Assembly: GCF_039969785.1 (NCBI RefSeq)
Contig: NZ_JBDVNC010000037.1
Coordinates: 209,532-273,531 of the forward strand
DNA length: 64,000 bases
Direction of reading: 5' to 3'
Source of the DNA: Shimia sp039969785
Lineage (GTDB): Bacteria; Pseudomonadota; Alphaproteobacteria; Rhodobacterales; Rhodobacteraceae
Shown here: in pieces, positions 1 through 8,969 of the stretch
Numbering within the stretch: the first letter of the stretch is position 1
Layout: the number at the start of each line of letters is the position of its first letter
Program-made: the position numbers and the translations under genes
The notes under the pieces: model-generated
What the model was told of the DNA's origin: nothing
What the model saw: the letters and a program-made list of their open reading frames with translations, nothing else
Databases searched by the model: none

Positions 1-21
1 ATAATTCAACATGGAGAAACT

Positions 22-1593
22 ATGCCACTTTCACAGTTGATCAGGCGGCCTATTCTGGCCGCAACCCTACTTGTCGGAGGCATCGCCTCTGCCGTGCAGG
101 CTCAGGAGAAACCCAATATTCTGGTGATCTGGGGCGACGATATCGGTCAGTCCAACATCTCTGCCTATACAATGGGCATGATGGGGTATCAGACACCCAA
201 TATTGATCGCGTCGCGAACGAAGGCATGATTTTCACCGATTATTACGGTGAACAATCCTGTACGGCCGGGCGCTCGTCCTACATCACCGGACAATCCGTA
301 TTCCGCACGGGCCTGTCCAAAGTGGGCATGCCGGGCGCGCCGGAAGGCATGCAGGTAGAAGACCCGACCATTGCCGGTCTGCTCAAGGCCCAAGGCTACA
401 GCACAGGTCAATTTGGCAAGAACCACCTTGGCGACCGCGACGAAATGCTGCCCAGCAATCATGGGTTTGATGAATTCTTTGGCAATCTCTATCACCTGAA
501 CGCCGAAGAAGAGCCCGAGAACGAAGACTATCCGCAAAACCCGGAATTCCGCGAGCGGTTTGGCCCGCGTGGGGTGATCAAATCCTCGGCTGACGGCTCA
601 ATCGAAGATACCGGCCCGCTGACCAAAAAGCGCATGGAAACTGTGGATGACGAAACAACCGCAGCCGCCATCGACTTTATCAAACGCAAGAATGACGAAG
701 GCGTGCCGTGGTTTGTATGGTGGTCCGGCACCCGGATGCACTTCCGCACCCACGTCAAAGACGAAATGCGCACCAAGGCCGACGAGATGGCCGGGCGTCA
801 TCTAGACGAATATCAGGCTGGTATGGTCGAGCACGATTTGCACATCGGTCAGTTTCTGGACCTGCTGGATGAGTTGGGCATCGCCGACAACACCATCGTA
901 CATTATTCGACCGACAATGGCCCGCATATGAACTCTTGGCCTGATGCCGCGATGACACCGTTCCGGGGTGAAAAGAACACCAACTGGGAAGGTGGCTGGC
1001 GCGTGCCGTCCATGGTGCGTTGGCCCGGTAAAATTGAAGCCGGTTCCATCAGCAACGAAATCATGCACCACATGGATTGGTTGCCAACCTACGTGGCTGT
1101 TGCCGGAAACCCGGACATCAAAGAGCAACTTCTGGAAGGTGGCGTGCAGGCAATCGGACGCGAATATAAAGTGCATCTGGATGGCTACAACTTCCTGCCT
1201 TACCTGACCGGTGAAGAAGAAAGCGGCCCGCGTCACGAGATTTTCTACTTCTCGGACGACGGCGATCTGACAGCGTTGCGTTATGACGACTGGAAGGTCA
1301 TTTTCCTTGAGCACCGTTACCCACAGACGTTGCGCGCCTGGGCCGAGCCGTGGACTGAACTGCGCATTCCGCTGTTGTTCAACCTGCGCCGCGACCCCTA
1401 TGAACGCTCCAACATCACGTCCAACACCTATTGGGACTGGTATCTGGATCGCGTCTATCTGCTGCTGCCAGCAGCCGGTTACGTGGCAAGCTTCCTGGAC
1501 ACTTTCACCGAGTTCCCACCACGTCAGAAACCCGGAAGCTTTACGATTGGCGACGCCAAGGACAAGATCTTTAGCCAGATCGGTTCAAAATAA
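22..1593 (+). CDS. Secreted arylsulfatase (formylglycine-dependent)
   Basis: Sulfatase of the alkaline-phosphatase fold that hydrolyses a sulfate ester, probably in the periplasm. Residues 1-27 look like a Sec signal peptide with a Q-A/Q cleavage region. Mature metal ligands are seen at D39-D40 (WGDD), and the modification motif C80-T-A-G-R matches CxAxR, in which the cysteine is converted to formylglycine. The 523-aa length is normal. A Shine-Dalgarno-like GGAG lies just before the start at 22; an ATG at position 11 is out of frame. No formylglycine-generating enzyme is in the window. A hairpin follows the stop, and a HAD phosphatase gene comes 98 bp later on the same strand. The natural substrate cannot be told from the sequence. 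Confidence 0.93.
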   Translation: MPLSQLIRRPILAATLLVGGIASAVQAQEKPNILVIWGDDIGQSNISAYTMGMMGYQTPNIDRVANEGMIFTDYYGEQSCTAGRSSYITGQSVFRTGLSKVGMPGAPEGMQVEDPTIAGLLKAQGYSTGQFGKNHLGDRDEMLPSNHGFDEFFGNLYHLNAEEEPENEDYPQNPEFRERFGPRGVIKSSADGSIEDTGPLTKKRMETVDDETTAAAIDFIKRKNDEGVPWFVWWSGTRMHFRTHVKDEMRTKADEMAGRHLDEYQAGMVEHDLHIGQFLDLLDELGIADNTIVHYSTDNGPHMNSWPDAAMTPFRGEKNTNWEGGWRVPSMVRWPGKIEAGSISNEIMHHMDWLPTYVAVAGNPDIKEQLLEGGVQAIGREYKVHLDGYNFLPYLTGEEESGPRHEIFYFSDDGDLTALRYDDWKVIFLEHRYPQTLRAWAEPWTELRIPLLFNLRRDPYERSNITSNTYWDWYLDRVYLLLPAAGYVASFLDTFTEFPPRQKPGSFTIGDAKDKIFSQIGSK

Positions 1594-1607
1594 TCCAAAC
1601 GACTTTG

Positions 1608-1636
1608 ATCGCCCGGCAAAAATTCAGTCGGGCGAT
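1608..1636 (+). terminator. Hairpin after the sulfatase gene
   Basis: An 8-bp GC-rich stem (ATCGCCCG / CGGGCGAT) with a 13-base loop is followed by only three T's. It could be a weak rho-independent terminator or an attenuator that lowers transcription into the HAD gene and the MoxR operon. Confidence 0.5.
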
Positions 1637-1691
1637 TTCAATAATTGAAGCTCACCATTTTAGAGCACATGAAATTTTCGAGGGTTAACTC

Positions 1692-2687
1692 ATGTCAAAG
1701 CGCTTTGCCATCCGTCCAACTGCCATTGCCGGCGCGCTGCTGGTCTGCGCAACCGGGGCACTTGCAGACCCGTTGCCATCCTGGAATGACACCGACGCCA
1801 AATCCCGCATTCTCGCTTTTGTCGACACAGTTACCGACCCGCAATCCTCTGACTATGTGACCCCGGACGCTCGCATCGCAACCTTTGACAATGACGGCAC
1901 GCTTTGGGCGGAACAACCAGTTTATTTTCAGCTGTTCTATGCCGTCGAACAAGTGGCCGAAATGGCCAAAACTGACCCTTCAATCCTGACCACCGACGCC
2001 CGCAAAGCCGCGGCAAACGGTGACTTGAAGGCCGTTCTGACAAGTGGAAAAGAAGACCTGATCGACATTCTTGCGCTGTCCCATACCGGGCGCAGCGTCG
2101 AAGAATTTCAGGCCGACGTCGCCGCATGGCTGGACACATCCCGCCATCCCAAAACCGGGCTGCGTTATGACCAGATGGTCTATCAACCTATGCTCGAACT
2201 GCTGACCTTTCTGCGCGACCAGGACTTTGACACCTATATCGTTTCGGGTGGTGGCATTCATTTCATGCGCGTCTTTGCAGAAGACGTGTATGGTATCCCC
2301 CCCGAACATGTGATCGGCTCGTCCATCGTGACCACCTACGACACATCGGGCGCAACGCCGACGATCCAGAAACAGCCCGAATTGTTCTTTAACGACGACA
2401 AAGAAGGCAAGCCACTGGCAATTGACCGCCATATCGGGCGCCGCCCAATTATGGCGGGTGGCAACTCGGACGGTGATTTTCAGATGCTGGAATGGTCCAC
2501 CTCCGGGGATGGCGCACGGCTTGGCCTGTATGTCCATCACACCGACGCGGATCGCGAATGGGCTTATGATCGCGAAGGGCATATCGGCGTCCTGAACCGG
2601 GGTCTGGACGAAGCGGAACAGCGCGGCTGGCTGGTTATCGACATGGCCAATGACTGGTCCACCGTCTTTCCCACACCTGCGAAATAA
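1692..2687 (+). CDS. Secreted HAD-superfamily phosphatase
   Basis: Haloacid-dehalogenase-fold hydrolase, predicted to be exported. Residues 1-26 form a signal peptide (hydrophobic core followed by A-L-A-D). Motif I is FDNDGT, with nucleophile D66 and acid/base D68. Motif II serine lies in YIVSGGG, and the acidic motif is SDGDFQ. The family includes nonspecific acid phosphatases. Length is 331 aa. It sits 98 bp downstream of the sulfatase and 21 bp upstream of the MoxR gene, on the same strand, so it is probably co-transcribed with the MoxR operon. Coupling of a desulfating and a dephosphorylating enzyme suggests scavenging from organic esters, but the substrate is unknown. Confidence 0.85.
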   Translation: MSKRFAIRPTAIAGALLVCATGALADPLPSWNDTDAKSRILAFVDTVTDPQSSDYVTPDARIATFDNDGTLWAEQPVYFQLFYAVEQVAEMAKTDPSILTTDARKAAANGDLKAVLTSGKEDLIDILALSHTGRSVEEFQADVAAWLDTSRHPKTGLRYDQMVYQPMLELLTFLRDQDFDTYIVSGGGIHFMRVFAEDVYGIPPEHVIGSSIVTTYDTSGATPTIQKQPELFFNDDKEGKPLAIDRHIGRRPIMAGGNSDGDFQMLEWSTSGDGARLGLYVHHTDADREWAYDREGHIGVLNRGLDEAEQRGWLVIDMANDWSTVFPTPAK

Positions 2688-2708
2688 AGCCAGACAGGAG
2701 CACACACG

Positions 2709-3689
2709 ATGTCTTCGCACGCCCAGATTATGGCCCTCAAAGAGTTGATGGGCCAGTCCATCATTGGCCAGCGCGACGTGATTGACCGGTTGTTGATTGG
2801 TCTGCTGGCCAACGGCAACCTGCTGATCGAAGGTCTGCCCGGTTTGGCCAAAACCCGCGCGGTCAAAGCCATGGCTAAAAATCTGGAATGCGATTTCAGC
2901 CGCATCCAGTTCACGCCTGATCTTTTGCCCGCCGATGTCACCGGCACCGAAATGTACTTGCAAAGCCCCGAAGGCCCCAGCTTTCAGTTTCAGCCCGGGC
3001 CGATCTTTGCCAATGTCGTGCTCGCGGACGAAATCAACCGCGCCCCGGCCAAGGTTCAGGCCGCGTTGCTGGAAGCCATGGAAGAACGACAGGTAACAGT
3101 GGCGGGCACCACCCACATCATGCCGCCGCTCTTTATGGTCATGGCCACGCAAAACCCGATCGAGCAGGAAGGCACCTATCCCCTGCCCGAAGCGCAGATG
3201 GATCGTTTTTTGATGCATGTCGTCATCACCTACCCGCCTCTGGAAGACGAAGTTCAGGTGATCCGCCTTGTGCGCGCCGAAGAGCAGGCCGCGCAACACA
3301 GCAGTGCGACTTCTGAAAAGCCCGCCCCGATCCCTCAGGACGCGGTCTTTGACGCCCGGCGTGATATCGCCGCGATACACACGTCAGACGCCATCGAAAC
3401 CTACATGGCGACGCTGGTTCAGGCGACCCGCACACCAGACGATTTCTCTGCTGATCTTGCGCGCTGGATCGAGGTTGGCGCCAGCCCGCGCGCATCCCTG
3501 TCGCTGGACCGCTGCGCCCGCGCGCATGCATGGCTCAGCCAACGTGACTATGTCGACCCAGAGGATATTCGCGCCATTGCCGGCGACGTTCTGCGCCACC
3601 GCCTGACATTGACTTATGAAGCACAGGGCGAAGGTGTGTCCGCCGATGACGTGATCCGGGAAATCCTGACACAGGTCGCCTTGCCGTAA
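2709..3689 (+). CDS. MoxR-family AAA+ ATPase
   Basis: Cytoplasmic AAA+ ATPase of the MoxR family. These proteins act with von Willebrand A (VWA) domain partners to remodel or mature client proteins. The Walker A motif is GLPGLAKT (about residues 39-46) and Walker B is VLADE, with the family-typical ATQNPIEQEGTYPLPEAQ stretch downstream. The 326-aa length is standard. The start at 2709 has a CAGGAG ribosome site. It is the first gene of a compact run MoxR - DUF58 - DUF4381 - VWA - VWA/TPR - BatD, in which most junctions overlap by 4 bp. The client is unknown; secreted hydrolases lie upstream and an octaheme cytochrome downstream. Confidence 0.95.
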   Translation: MSSHAQIMALKELMGQSIIGQRDVIDRLLIGLLANGNLLIEGLPGLAKTRAVKAMAKNLECDFSRIQFTPDLLPADVTGTEMYLQSPEGPSFQFQPGPIFANVVLADEINRAPAKVQAALLEAMEERQVTVAGTTHIMPPLFMVMATQNPIEQEGTYPLPEAQMDRFLMHVVITYPPLEDEVQVIRLVRAEEQAAQHSSATSEKPAPIPQDAVFDARRDIAAIHTSDAIETYMATLVQATRTPDDFSADLARWIEVGASPRASLSLDRCARAHAWLSQRDYVDPEDIRAIAGDVLRHRLTLTYEAQGEGVSADDVIREILTQVALP

Positions 3690-3702
3690 GAGAGCCGCCA
3701 TC

Positions 3703-4677
3703 ATGGACCGCGCCGCTTTATCCCGCACCAATCTGATACGCTCTGCCGGGGCGCCGTCAGACGATCCGCGCGTGCATGTCACGCTTGCCGGGTTGCGTGC
3801 GCTGGAACTTCCGGCACGCAAATTGTCTCTCACCGCGCGCCAGCATGCCCGCTCGGCGCTGAACGGGCGTCACGGGTCGCGCATTCGCGGACGTGGGCTC
3901 GATTTTCTGGAACTGCGCGATTACCTGCCCTCAGACGATGTGCGCGCCATCGACTGGAAAGTCACCGCGCGCACCGGAAAACCGCATGTGCGCGTCTTTA
4001 CCGAAGAACGCGACCGACCAACCCTGATTGTGGTGGATCAACGCATGTCGATGTTCTTTGGCACCGTGCGCAATATGAAATCCGTCACCGCCGCCGAAGC
4101 CGCCGCCATCACCGCCTTTCGGGTTCTGGCGCAAGGTGACCGCGTGGGCGGTATCATCTTTGATGACACACGGATTGCCGAAATCCGCCCGCGCCGGGAT
4201 CACGCAACGCTGGATCGTTTTCTGAACGCCCTGACCCGCGCCAATCAACAGTTGCACGCCACCCGAGACGTCATTGATCCCCTCGCGCTCAACGATGTTC
4301 TGCGCGCCGTACACCGCATCGCCAAACGCGACCATCTTGTGATTGTGCTCAGCGATTTCGATCAGATTGACGACCAGACACAGCACCTGATGGCGGGCTT
4401 GTCGCGACGCAATGATCTGGTGTTGGGGCTTGTCACTGATCCTTCGGCTCATGCGTTGCCGACGGATACCCGCCTCACGGCGTCGGATGGCGCTTTGCAG
4501 GCCGAACTTGATCTGTCCGATGACACTGTACGCCAGAATGTGCTGACCTATGCGCAAGACCGGCTCGCCCGAGTTGAAGACTGGCAGAAACACATGCGCC
4601 TGTCCGCCCTTCCGCTGAGCACGGCTCAGGACACACTCACCCAGATGCGCCACCTGCTTGGGCTGGGCCCGACATGA
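3703..4677 (+). CDS. DUF58 domain protein of the MoxR operon
   Basis: 324-aa protein of the DUF58 family, the usual genomic partner of MoxR ATPases; its fold is related to VWA domains. The family signature is clear: RGLDFLELRDYLPSDDVRAIDW is approximated here at about residues 66-85, followed by TARTGKPHVRVFTEERD. No membrane segment is obvious, so it is probably cytoplasmic or membrane-peripheral. It starts 13 bp after the MoxR stop, and its stop overlaps the next start (ATGA). It probably couples the ATPase to the membrane VWA proteins, as inferred from family context. Confidence 0.92.
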   Translation: MDRAALSRTNLIRSAGAPSDDPRVHVTLAGLRALELPARKLSLTARQHARSALNGRHGSRIRGRGLDFLELRDYLPSDDVRAIDWKVTARTGKPHVRVFTEERDRPTLIVVDQRMSMFFGTVRNMKSVTAAEAAAITAFRVLAQGDRVGGIIFDDTRIAEIRPRRDHATLDRFLNALTRANQQLHATRDVIDPLALNDVLRAVHRIAKRDHLVIVLSDFDQIDDQTQHLMAGLSRRNDLVLGLVTDPSAHALPTDTRLTASDGALQAELDLSDDTVRQNVLTYAQDRLARVEDWQKHMRLSALPLSTAQDTLTQMRHLLGLGPT

Positions 4678-5150
4678 GCGACACCTCCCCGCCAGAGAAC
4701 CTTGTCGATCTGATCAACAAGCTGCAAGAGGTGCCCGATCCGGCGCCGGTCTCTATGCTACCGCAGACACAGGGTTGGATTGTGCTGGCCGCATTTGTGG
4801 CTGTTGCTGCGCTGTTTGGGGCACGCAAAATTTTGCACAGGCATCGTGCCAACGCATATCGCCGCACGGCTCTGGTCGAATTGCAGCATGCCGGTGATGA
4901 TGCGGCCCGGATTTCGGCCATTCTGAAACGCACAGCGCTTGTGGCCTACCCGCGTCAGGATGTGGCCCCGCTGACCGGTCAGGGCTGGATCGCTTTTCTT
5001 GAGCGCACCGGCACTGGGGGCGGCTTTGAGTCCGGCCCCGGTGCTGCGCTTGCCACAGCGGCGTTTATCCCCGGCGACACGCAGGCGCCCGGCCTCAATG
5101 CGCTGGCCTGCCAATGGGTGCGCCAGCACGACTCGCGAGGTTCGGCATGA
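4674..5150 (+). CDS. DUF4381 single-span membrane protein
   Basis: 158-aa protein of the DUF4381 type that is commonly found between DUF58 and BatA-like genes. It has one predicted transmembrane helix at about residues 33-52 (WIVLAAFVAVAALFGA), then a basic cytoplasmic-side stretch and a soluble C-terminal part. It overlaps both neighbours by 4 bp (ATGA at each junction), so translation is likely coupled. No catalytic motif is visible; it is probably a structural member of the MoxR/VWA complex. Confidence 0.85.
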   Translation: MSDTSPPENLVDLINKLQEVPDPAPVSMLPQTQGWIVLAAFVAVAALFGARKILHRHRANAYRRTALVELQHAGDDAARISAILKRTALVAYPRQDVAPLTGQGWIAFLERTGTGGGFESGPGAALATAAFIPGDTQAPGLNALACQWVRQHDSRGSA

Positions 5151-6133
5151 TCACACTCGCCATGCCTTGGGTTCTCGCGCTCTTGCCGTTGCCCCTGTTG
5201 ATCCATCGTTTCATGCCAGCCTATCACAGCCCCTCTGATGCGGTGCGACTGCCATTTTTCCGCGACCTCGCGCACGCAGCGGGCACCGAACCGCGCGACG
5301 GCGCCAATGTTATGTCGCGCGGACGGATTCAAATGGCCGTTGCAGCCCTGATCTGGATGCTGTTGGTCGTCGCACTGGCGCAACCTGAACGGCTGGGCGA
5401 ACCGGTTGAGATCACCAAAGAAGGGCGCGACGTGGTTCTGGCGATTGATATTTCGGGGTCGATGGACACCGTCGACTTTCCCGGCCCTGACGGCAAAAAC
5501 CAACAACGTCTGGCCGCCGTGCGCGACGTGGTCGCCGGGTTTATCCAGGGCCGCGAAGGCGACCGCATGGCGTTGATCGTGTTTGGCAGCCGCGCCTTTG
5601 TGCAAACCCCGCTGACCGGAGACCTTGAAACGGTGCTGGCTCTGCTTGACCAGACCGATGTCGGCATGGCCGGACCGCACACCGCGTTGGGGGATGCGAT
5701 CGGCCTTGCGATCCGCACATTCGAGGCCAGCGAGATTGACCAGCGCCTGCTGATTATCCTGTCAGACGGAAATGACACAGCCAGCCGCATGAGCCCGGTC
5801 AACGCCGCCGAAATCGCTAGGGATCGGGGCGTGGAGATCTTTGCTGTTGGTGTGGGCGACCGCGCTGCAACCGGCGAAAACCGACTTGATATGTCCCTGT
5901 TGGAAAACATCACCGGGCGCACGGGCGGACAGGCCTTTTTTGCCGATGACAGCGACGCGCTGACACAAGTCTATGACCGGATCGATGCGCTGGCACCGCG
6001 CGACATTGAAACGCTGTCCCATCGCCCCCGCAACGCGCTGTTTCACTGGCCTTTGATGTTGGCCGCCCTTCTCGGACTTGGAACGCTCATGTGGTTATCC
6101 CTATCCGCAAACGCGCGCAGGTCACCATCATGA
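5147..6133 (+). CDS. VWA domain membrane protein (BatA-like)
   Basis: 328-aa protein with membrane helices at the N-terminus, near residues 55-75 and at the C-terminus, flanking a von Willebrand A domain. The metal-ion-dependent adhesion site is intact: DISGSMD (DxSxS) after VVLAI, with later T and D residues in the usual places (TPLTGD, LSDGND). The start at 5147 is chosen because it gives an ATGA overlap with the preceding gene; upstream in-frame codons back to 5114 lack family similarity. It is the BatA-like partner of the MoxR ATPase and is expected in the inner membrane with the VWA domain exposed to the partner complex. Confidence 0.92.
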   Translation: MITLAMPWVLALLPLPLLIHRFMPAYHSPSDAVRLPFFRDLAHAAGTEPRDGANVMSRGRIQMAVAALIWMLLVVALAQPERLGEPVEITKEGRDVVLAIDISGSMDTVDFPGPDGKNQQRLAAVRDVVAGFIQGREGDRMALIVFGSRAFVQTPLTGDLETVLALLDQTDVGMAGPHTALGDAIGLAIRTFEASEIDQRLLIILSDGNDTASRMSPVNAAEIARDRGVEIFAVGVGDRAATGENRLDMSLLENITGRTGGQAFFADDSDALTQVYDRIDALAPRDIETLSHRPRNALFHWPLMLAALLGLGTLMWLSLSANARRSPS

Positions 6134-7653
6134 CCCCCTTGGAAACCACTCTGTCTGCCTTTCATTTCCTGCGCCCGCTCATGCTGTTGGGCCTTGTTCC
6201 GCTGGCTCTGATCTGGTGGCGCCAGCGCCGCCCTGCCCGGTCCGACATCGCATCCGAAACCGCGATTGCGTCCCACCTTCTGGCAGCGTTGCGTGTCGAT
6301 CAGACCCGGAACCGGCGTCTGCATCCCATTGATCTGATCGCGCTCTGTCTGACCCTGATCATCATCGCGGCGTCTGGCCCCACATGGTCGCGTGTGCCAA
6401 CACCGTTTGCCGCCCAGACCGCACCGATGGTGGTCGCACTCAAGGTCACGCCGTCAATGCAGAACCCCGATCTGGCCCCCAACCGACTGGACCGCGCCAA
6501 ACACAAAATACAGGACTTGCTGAGCATGCGCGCCGGCGCGCGCACCGCGTTAATTGCCTATTCCGGGTCTGCGCATTCTGTGGTGCCAATGACCGAAGAT
6601 GGCGCCGTGATCCAACCCTACCTCGAAGGGCTGGATCCGGAGATCATGCCTGTTGAAGGCAACACACCGCTCGCCGCGCTGAACCTGGCACTGGATGCAT
6701 TGTCGCGCGAAACCACGCCCGGCGGCGTGCTGTTTGTGCTGGATGACATCGCAACCGCAGATGTGTCCCAGTTAATCGAAACCGCCGCCGATACGCCCGT
6801 GGCTTTCCTGATCGCCCTGCCGCAGGACCAGACCCTGCCTGCTCTGTCGGGCAGCGACGTGCGCGTTGTGATTGTGACCCCCGATCCATCAGACCTCAGA
6901 CAGCTAGAGCGCGGATTTCAGGCGGCATATCAGCAAAGTCAACTTTTGAACGGCACCCAGCCGTGGCAGGATCGCGGCCTGTTGCTGATCTGGCCCGCGA
7001 TCTTATTGCTGATGTTCTGGTTCCGCCGCGGCGTGGCGGTGCAATGGGCGCTGCTCTTTGTGCTGTGCCTGATCCTGCCAGCGAAACAGGCGCAGGCCGA
7101 CGGTATCAAAGATTGGTTTTTTACACCTGACCAACAAGGATGGCTGGCCTATCGTAACAAAGATTACGACACGGCTGCCGACCGTTTTGCAGACCCGTAT
7201 CTGCGCGGCGTGGCACAATACCGCGATGGCCAATACGAGACCGCAGCGCAAACGCTCGCGCAAATTGACACCGCCGACGCCGCCTTTGTGCAAGGCATGG
7301 CGCATATCAAATCGCGGGGATACCGCGACGGCGTACGCGCATTTGAACGCGCACTGGACCTTGACCCGGGCCACAGCGGCGCCCGCACCAACCTGCCCGT
7401 CGCGGAACAGATCGTCACTTATGTCGAACGGGTGCGCGAACAATCCGACACCGGCGAAGACAGCGGCATCGGCGCGGATGAAGTGGTTTATGACAATGAA
7501 GCCGGCAAAGGCGCAGACACTGAACTTCAGGCCCCCGTAGAAGACGGAGATGGCCACCTGTCCACCGAACAGTGGATGAACACTGTCGACACCCGCACCG
7601 GTGACTTCCTCAAACAACGCTTTCGACTGGAAGCTGCGGGGAACACACAATGA
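6130..7653 (+). CDS. VWA-TPR fusion protein (BatB/BatC-like)
   Basis: 507-aa protein joining a BatB-like VWA domain to BatC-like tetratricopeptide repeats. Transmembrane helices lie near residues 13-30, 75-95 and 300-330. The VWA domain starts near residue 110, but its MIDAS is degenerate: K-V-T-P-S replaces D-x-S-x-S, so metal binding there is doubtful. TPR units appear after about residue 350 (WLAYRNKDYDTAADRF, GYRDGVRAFERALDLDPG). The acidic C-terminal tail is likely flexible. The start at 6130 is set by the ATGA overlap with the gene before, and the stop overlaps the BatD start in the same way. Confidence 0.88.
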   Translation: MTPLETTLSAFHFLRPLMLLGLVPLALIWWRQRRPARSDIASETAIASHLLAALRVDQTRNRRLHPIDLIALCLTLIIIAASGPTWSRVPTPFAAQTAPMVVALKVTPSMQNPDLAPNRLDRAKHKIQDLLSMRAGARTALIAYSGSAHSVVPMTEDGAVIQPYLEGLDPEIMPVEGNTPLAALNLALDALSRETTPGGVLFVLDDIATADVSQLIETAADTPVAFLIALPQDQTLPALSGSDVRVVIVTPDPSDLRQLERGFQAAYQQSQLLNGTQPWQDRGLLLIWPAILLLMFWFRRGVAVQWALLFVLCLILPAKQAQADGIKDWFFTPDQQGWLAYRNKDYDTAADRFADPYLRGVAQYRDGQYETAAQTLAQIDTADAAFVQGMAHIKSRGYRDGVRAFERALDLDPGHSGARTNLPVAEQIVTYVERVREQSDTGEDSGIGADEVVYDNEAGKGADTELQAPVEDGDGHLSTEQWMNTVDTRTGDFLKQRFRLEAAGNTQ

Positions 7654-8957
7654 TCAGGCTCTGCCTCATCCTTGCGCTATGCATCTGCGGTCTTGCAGCG
7701 TGGGCGCAAACGACGCCCGAACCGCAGCTCAAGGTCGAACTGGAAGAGAGCGAGGCCATTCTCGGGCAAACCCTCACCCTGCGGATCACGGTGTTGGTGC
7801 CCACATGGATGCCCGATCCTCCGGTCTGGCCTGATTTTGAAACCCCCAATGTGCAAATCGCGCTGCCCGAACGCAGCAGCTCGCCGGTCAGTCAAACCAT
7901 TGATGGCGAAACGTGGTCAGGTATTTCGCGGCGCTATCTGATCACACCTATGGCGCCCGGCACTGTGACATTGCCCGCCACCTCGCTGACCCTCACCTAT
8001 GCGCAGCCACCGGCGACGGAACCGTTGACGACCACGCTCACGCTGGACCCGATCACCCTCACCGGTGTTGTCCCCAAAGGCGCAGAGGGGCTCGACCCGT
8101 TTATCGCCGCCGAAAAACTGACCCTGACCCAATCGGTTGACGGCGACACAACCGGCCTCAAAGGTGGCGACAGCTTTACCCGCACCATCACGGCAACGGT
8201 CAACGGTGTTTCGCCTGTATTCCTGCCCCCGCTGGTGCCTGATGACACCCCGGACGGGTTGCGCGCCTATCCTGAAAGCCCGGTACTGGACGAAAAATCA
8301 GACCGCGGAGAATTGTCCGGCACCCGCACAGAAAAGATCACTTATGTCGTCGAAGGCAGCGTGCAAGGCACCCTGCCCGCCCTCACTCTGGACTGGTTCA
8401 ACATGTCCGGCAACGCAGTAGAAGCCGCCACTCTTGACGGCGTCGATGTGCAGGCCACAGCCCCCGCCGCGCCAGCGGCAGCGGCCAAAGACATCGACTG
8501 GAAACCCCTGTTGATCCGCGCCGTTCCAATCCTGATTGCGCTGGTGGTTCTGGTACTGGCCGCGCAACGGCTGATGCCCCGCCTCACGCTTGCGCTGCGC
8601 CGCAAACAGCAACGCCACCGGGCCAGCGCCGCTTTTGCCTGGACCGCGCTCAAATCCGCTCTGGGCGCACAGGACCTGTCCGCCACCCGCGCTGCGCTGA
8701 GCGAATGGCAAAGGCGCGCCGGACAATTGCCAGCTTCTGAAATGGCCGAAATAGAAGCCGCCTTTGCGGCCATCGGGCGTGTCCGGTTCGGTCCAAATCC
8801 CAGTTCCAACCCCAGTTCCAACCCCGGTGCAAATGAAGACGCCTATTGGCAATCCCTGTCACGCCTGATTGACTGTGCCAAACACGCCGGTTCCACCCGC
8901 GCCCACACTGACTCTGCGCTGCCCGCTCTCAATCCTCTGGCGCGCCCGCATCCCTGA
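7650..8957 (+). CDS. BatD-like protein
   Basis: 435-aa exported membrane-anchored protein of the BatD (oxygen-tolerance) family. It has a signal peptide (residues 1-20, ending A-W-A-Q), a large beta-rich periplasmic region and one transmembrane helix near residues 288-305 (LIRAVPILIALVVLVLAAQR). A cytoplasmic tail follows. Near residue 383 the tail has a short NPSSNPSSNPG repeat encoded by a 12-base tandem repeat. It overlaps the VWA/TPR gene by 4 bp and is followed 12 bp later by the multiheme cytochrome gene. It completes the Bat-type set; the role in oxygen tolerance first suggested for Bacteroides is not established generally. Confidence 0.87.
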   Translation: MIRLCLILALCICGLAAWAQTTPEPQLKVELEESEAILGQTLTLRITVLVPTWMPDPPVWPDFETPNVQIALPERSSSPVSQTIDGETWSGISRRYLITPMAPGTVTLPATSLTLTYAQPPATEPLTTTLTLDPITLTGVVPKGAEGLDPFIAAEKLTLTQSVDGDTTGLKGGDSFTRTITATVNGVSPVFLPPLVPDDTPDGLRAYPESPVLDEKSDRGELSGTRTEKITYVVEGSVQGTLPALTLDWFNMSGNAVEAATLDGVDVQATAPAAPAAAAKDIDWKPLLIRAVPILIALVVLVLAAQRLMPRLTLALRRKQQRHRASAAFAWTALKSALGAQDLSATRAALSEWQRRAGQLPASEMAEIEAAFAAIGRVRFGPNPSSNPSSNPGANEDAYWQSLSRLIDCAKHAGSTRAHTDSALPALNPLARPHP

Positions 8958-8969
8958 CGAAAGCGATTT

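Noticed and set aside
1980..3380. Long - strand open frame of 466 codons opposite the HAD and MoxR genes
   Set aside because: It is antisense to two well-supported genes, has no recognisable domain and shows a composition typical of a shadow frame in GC-rich DNA.
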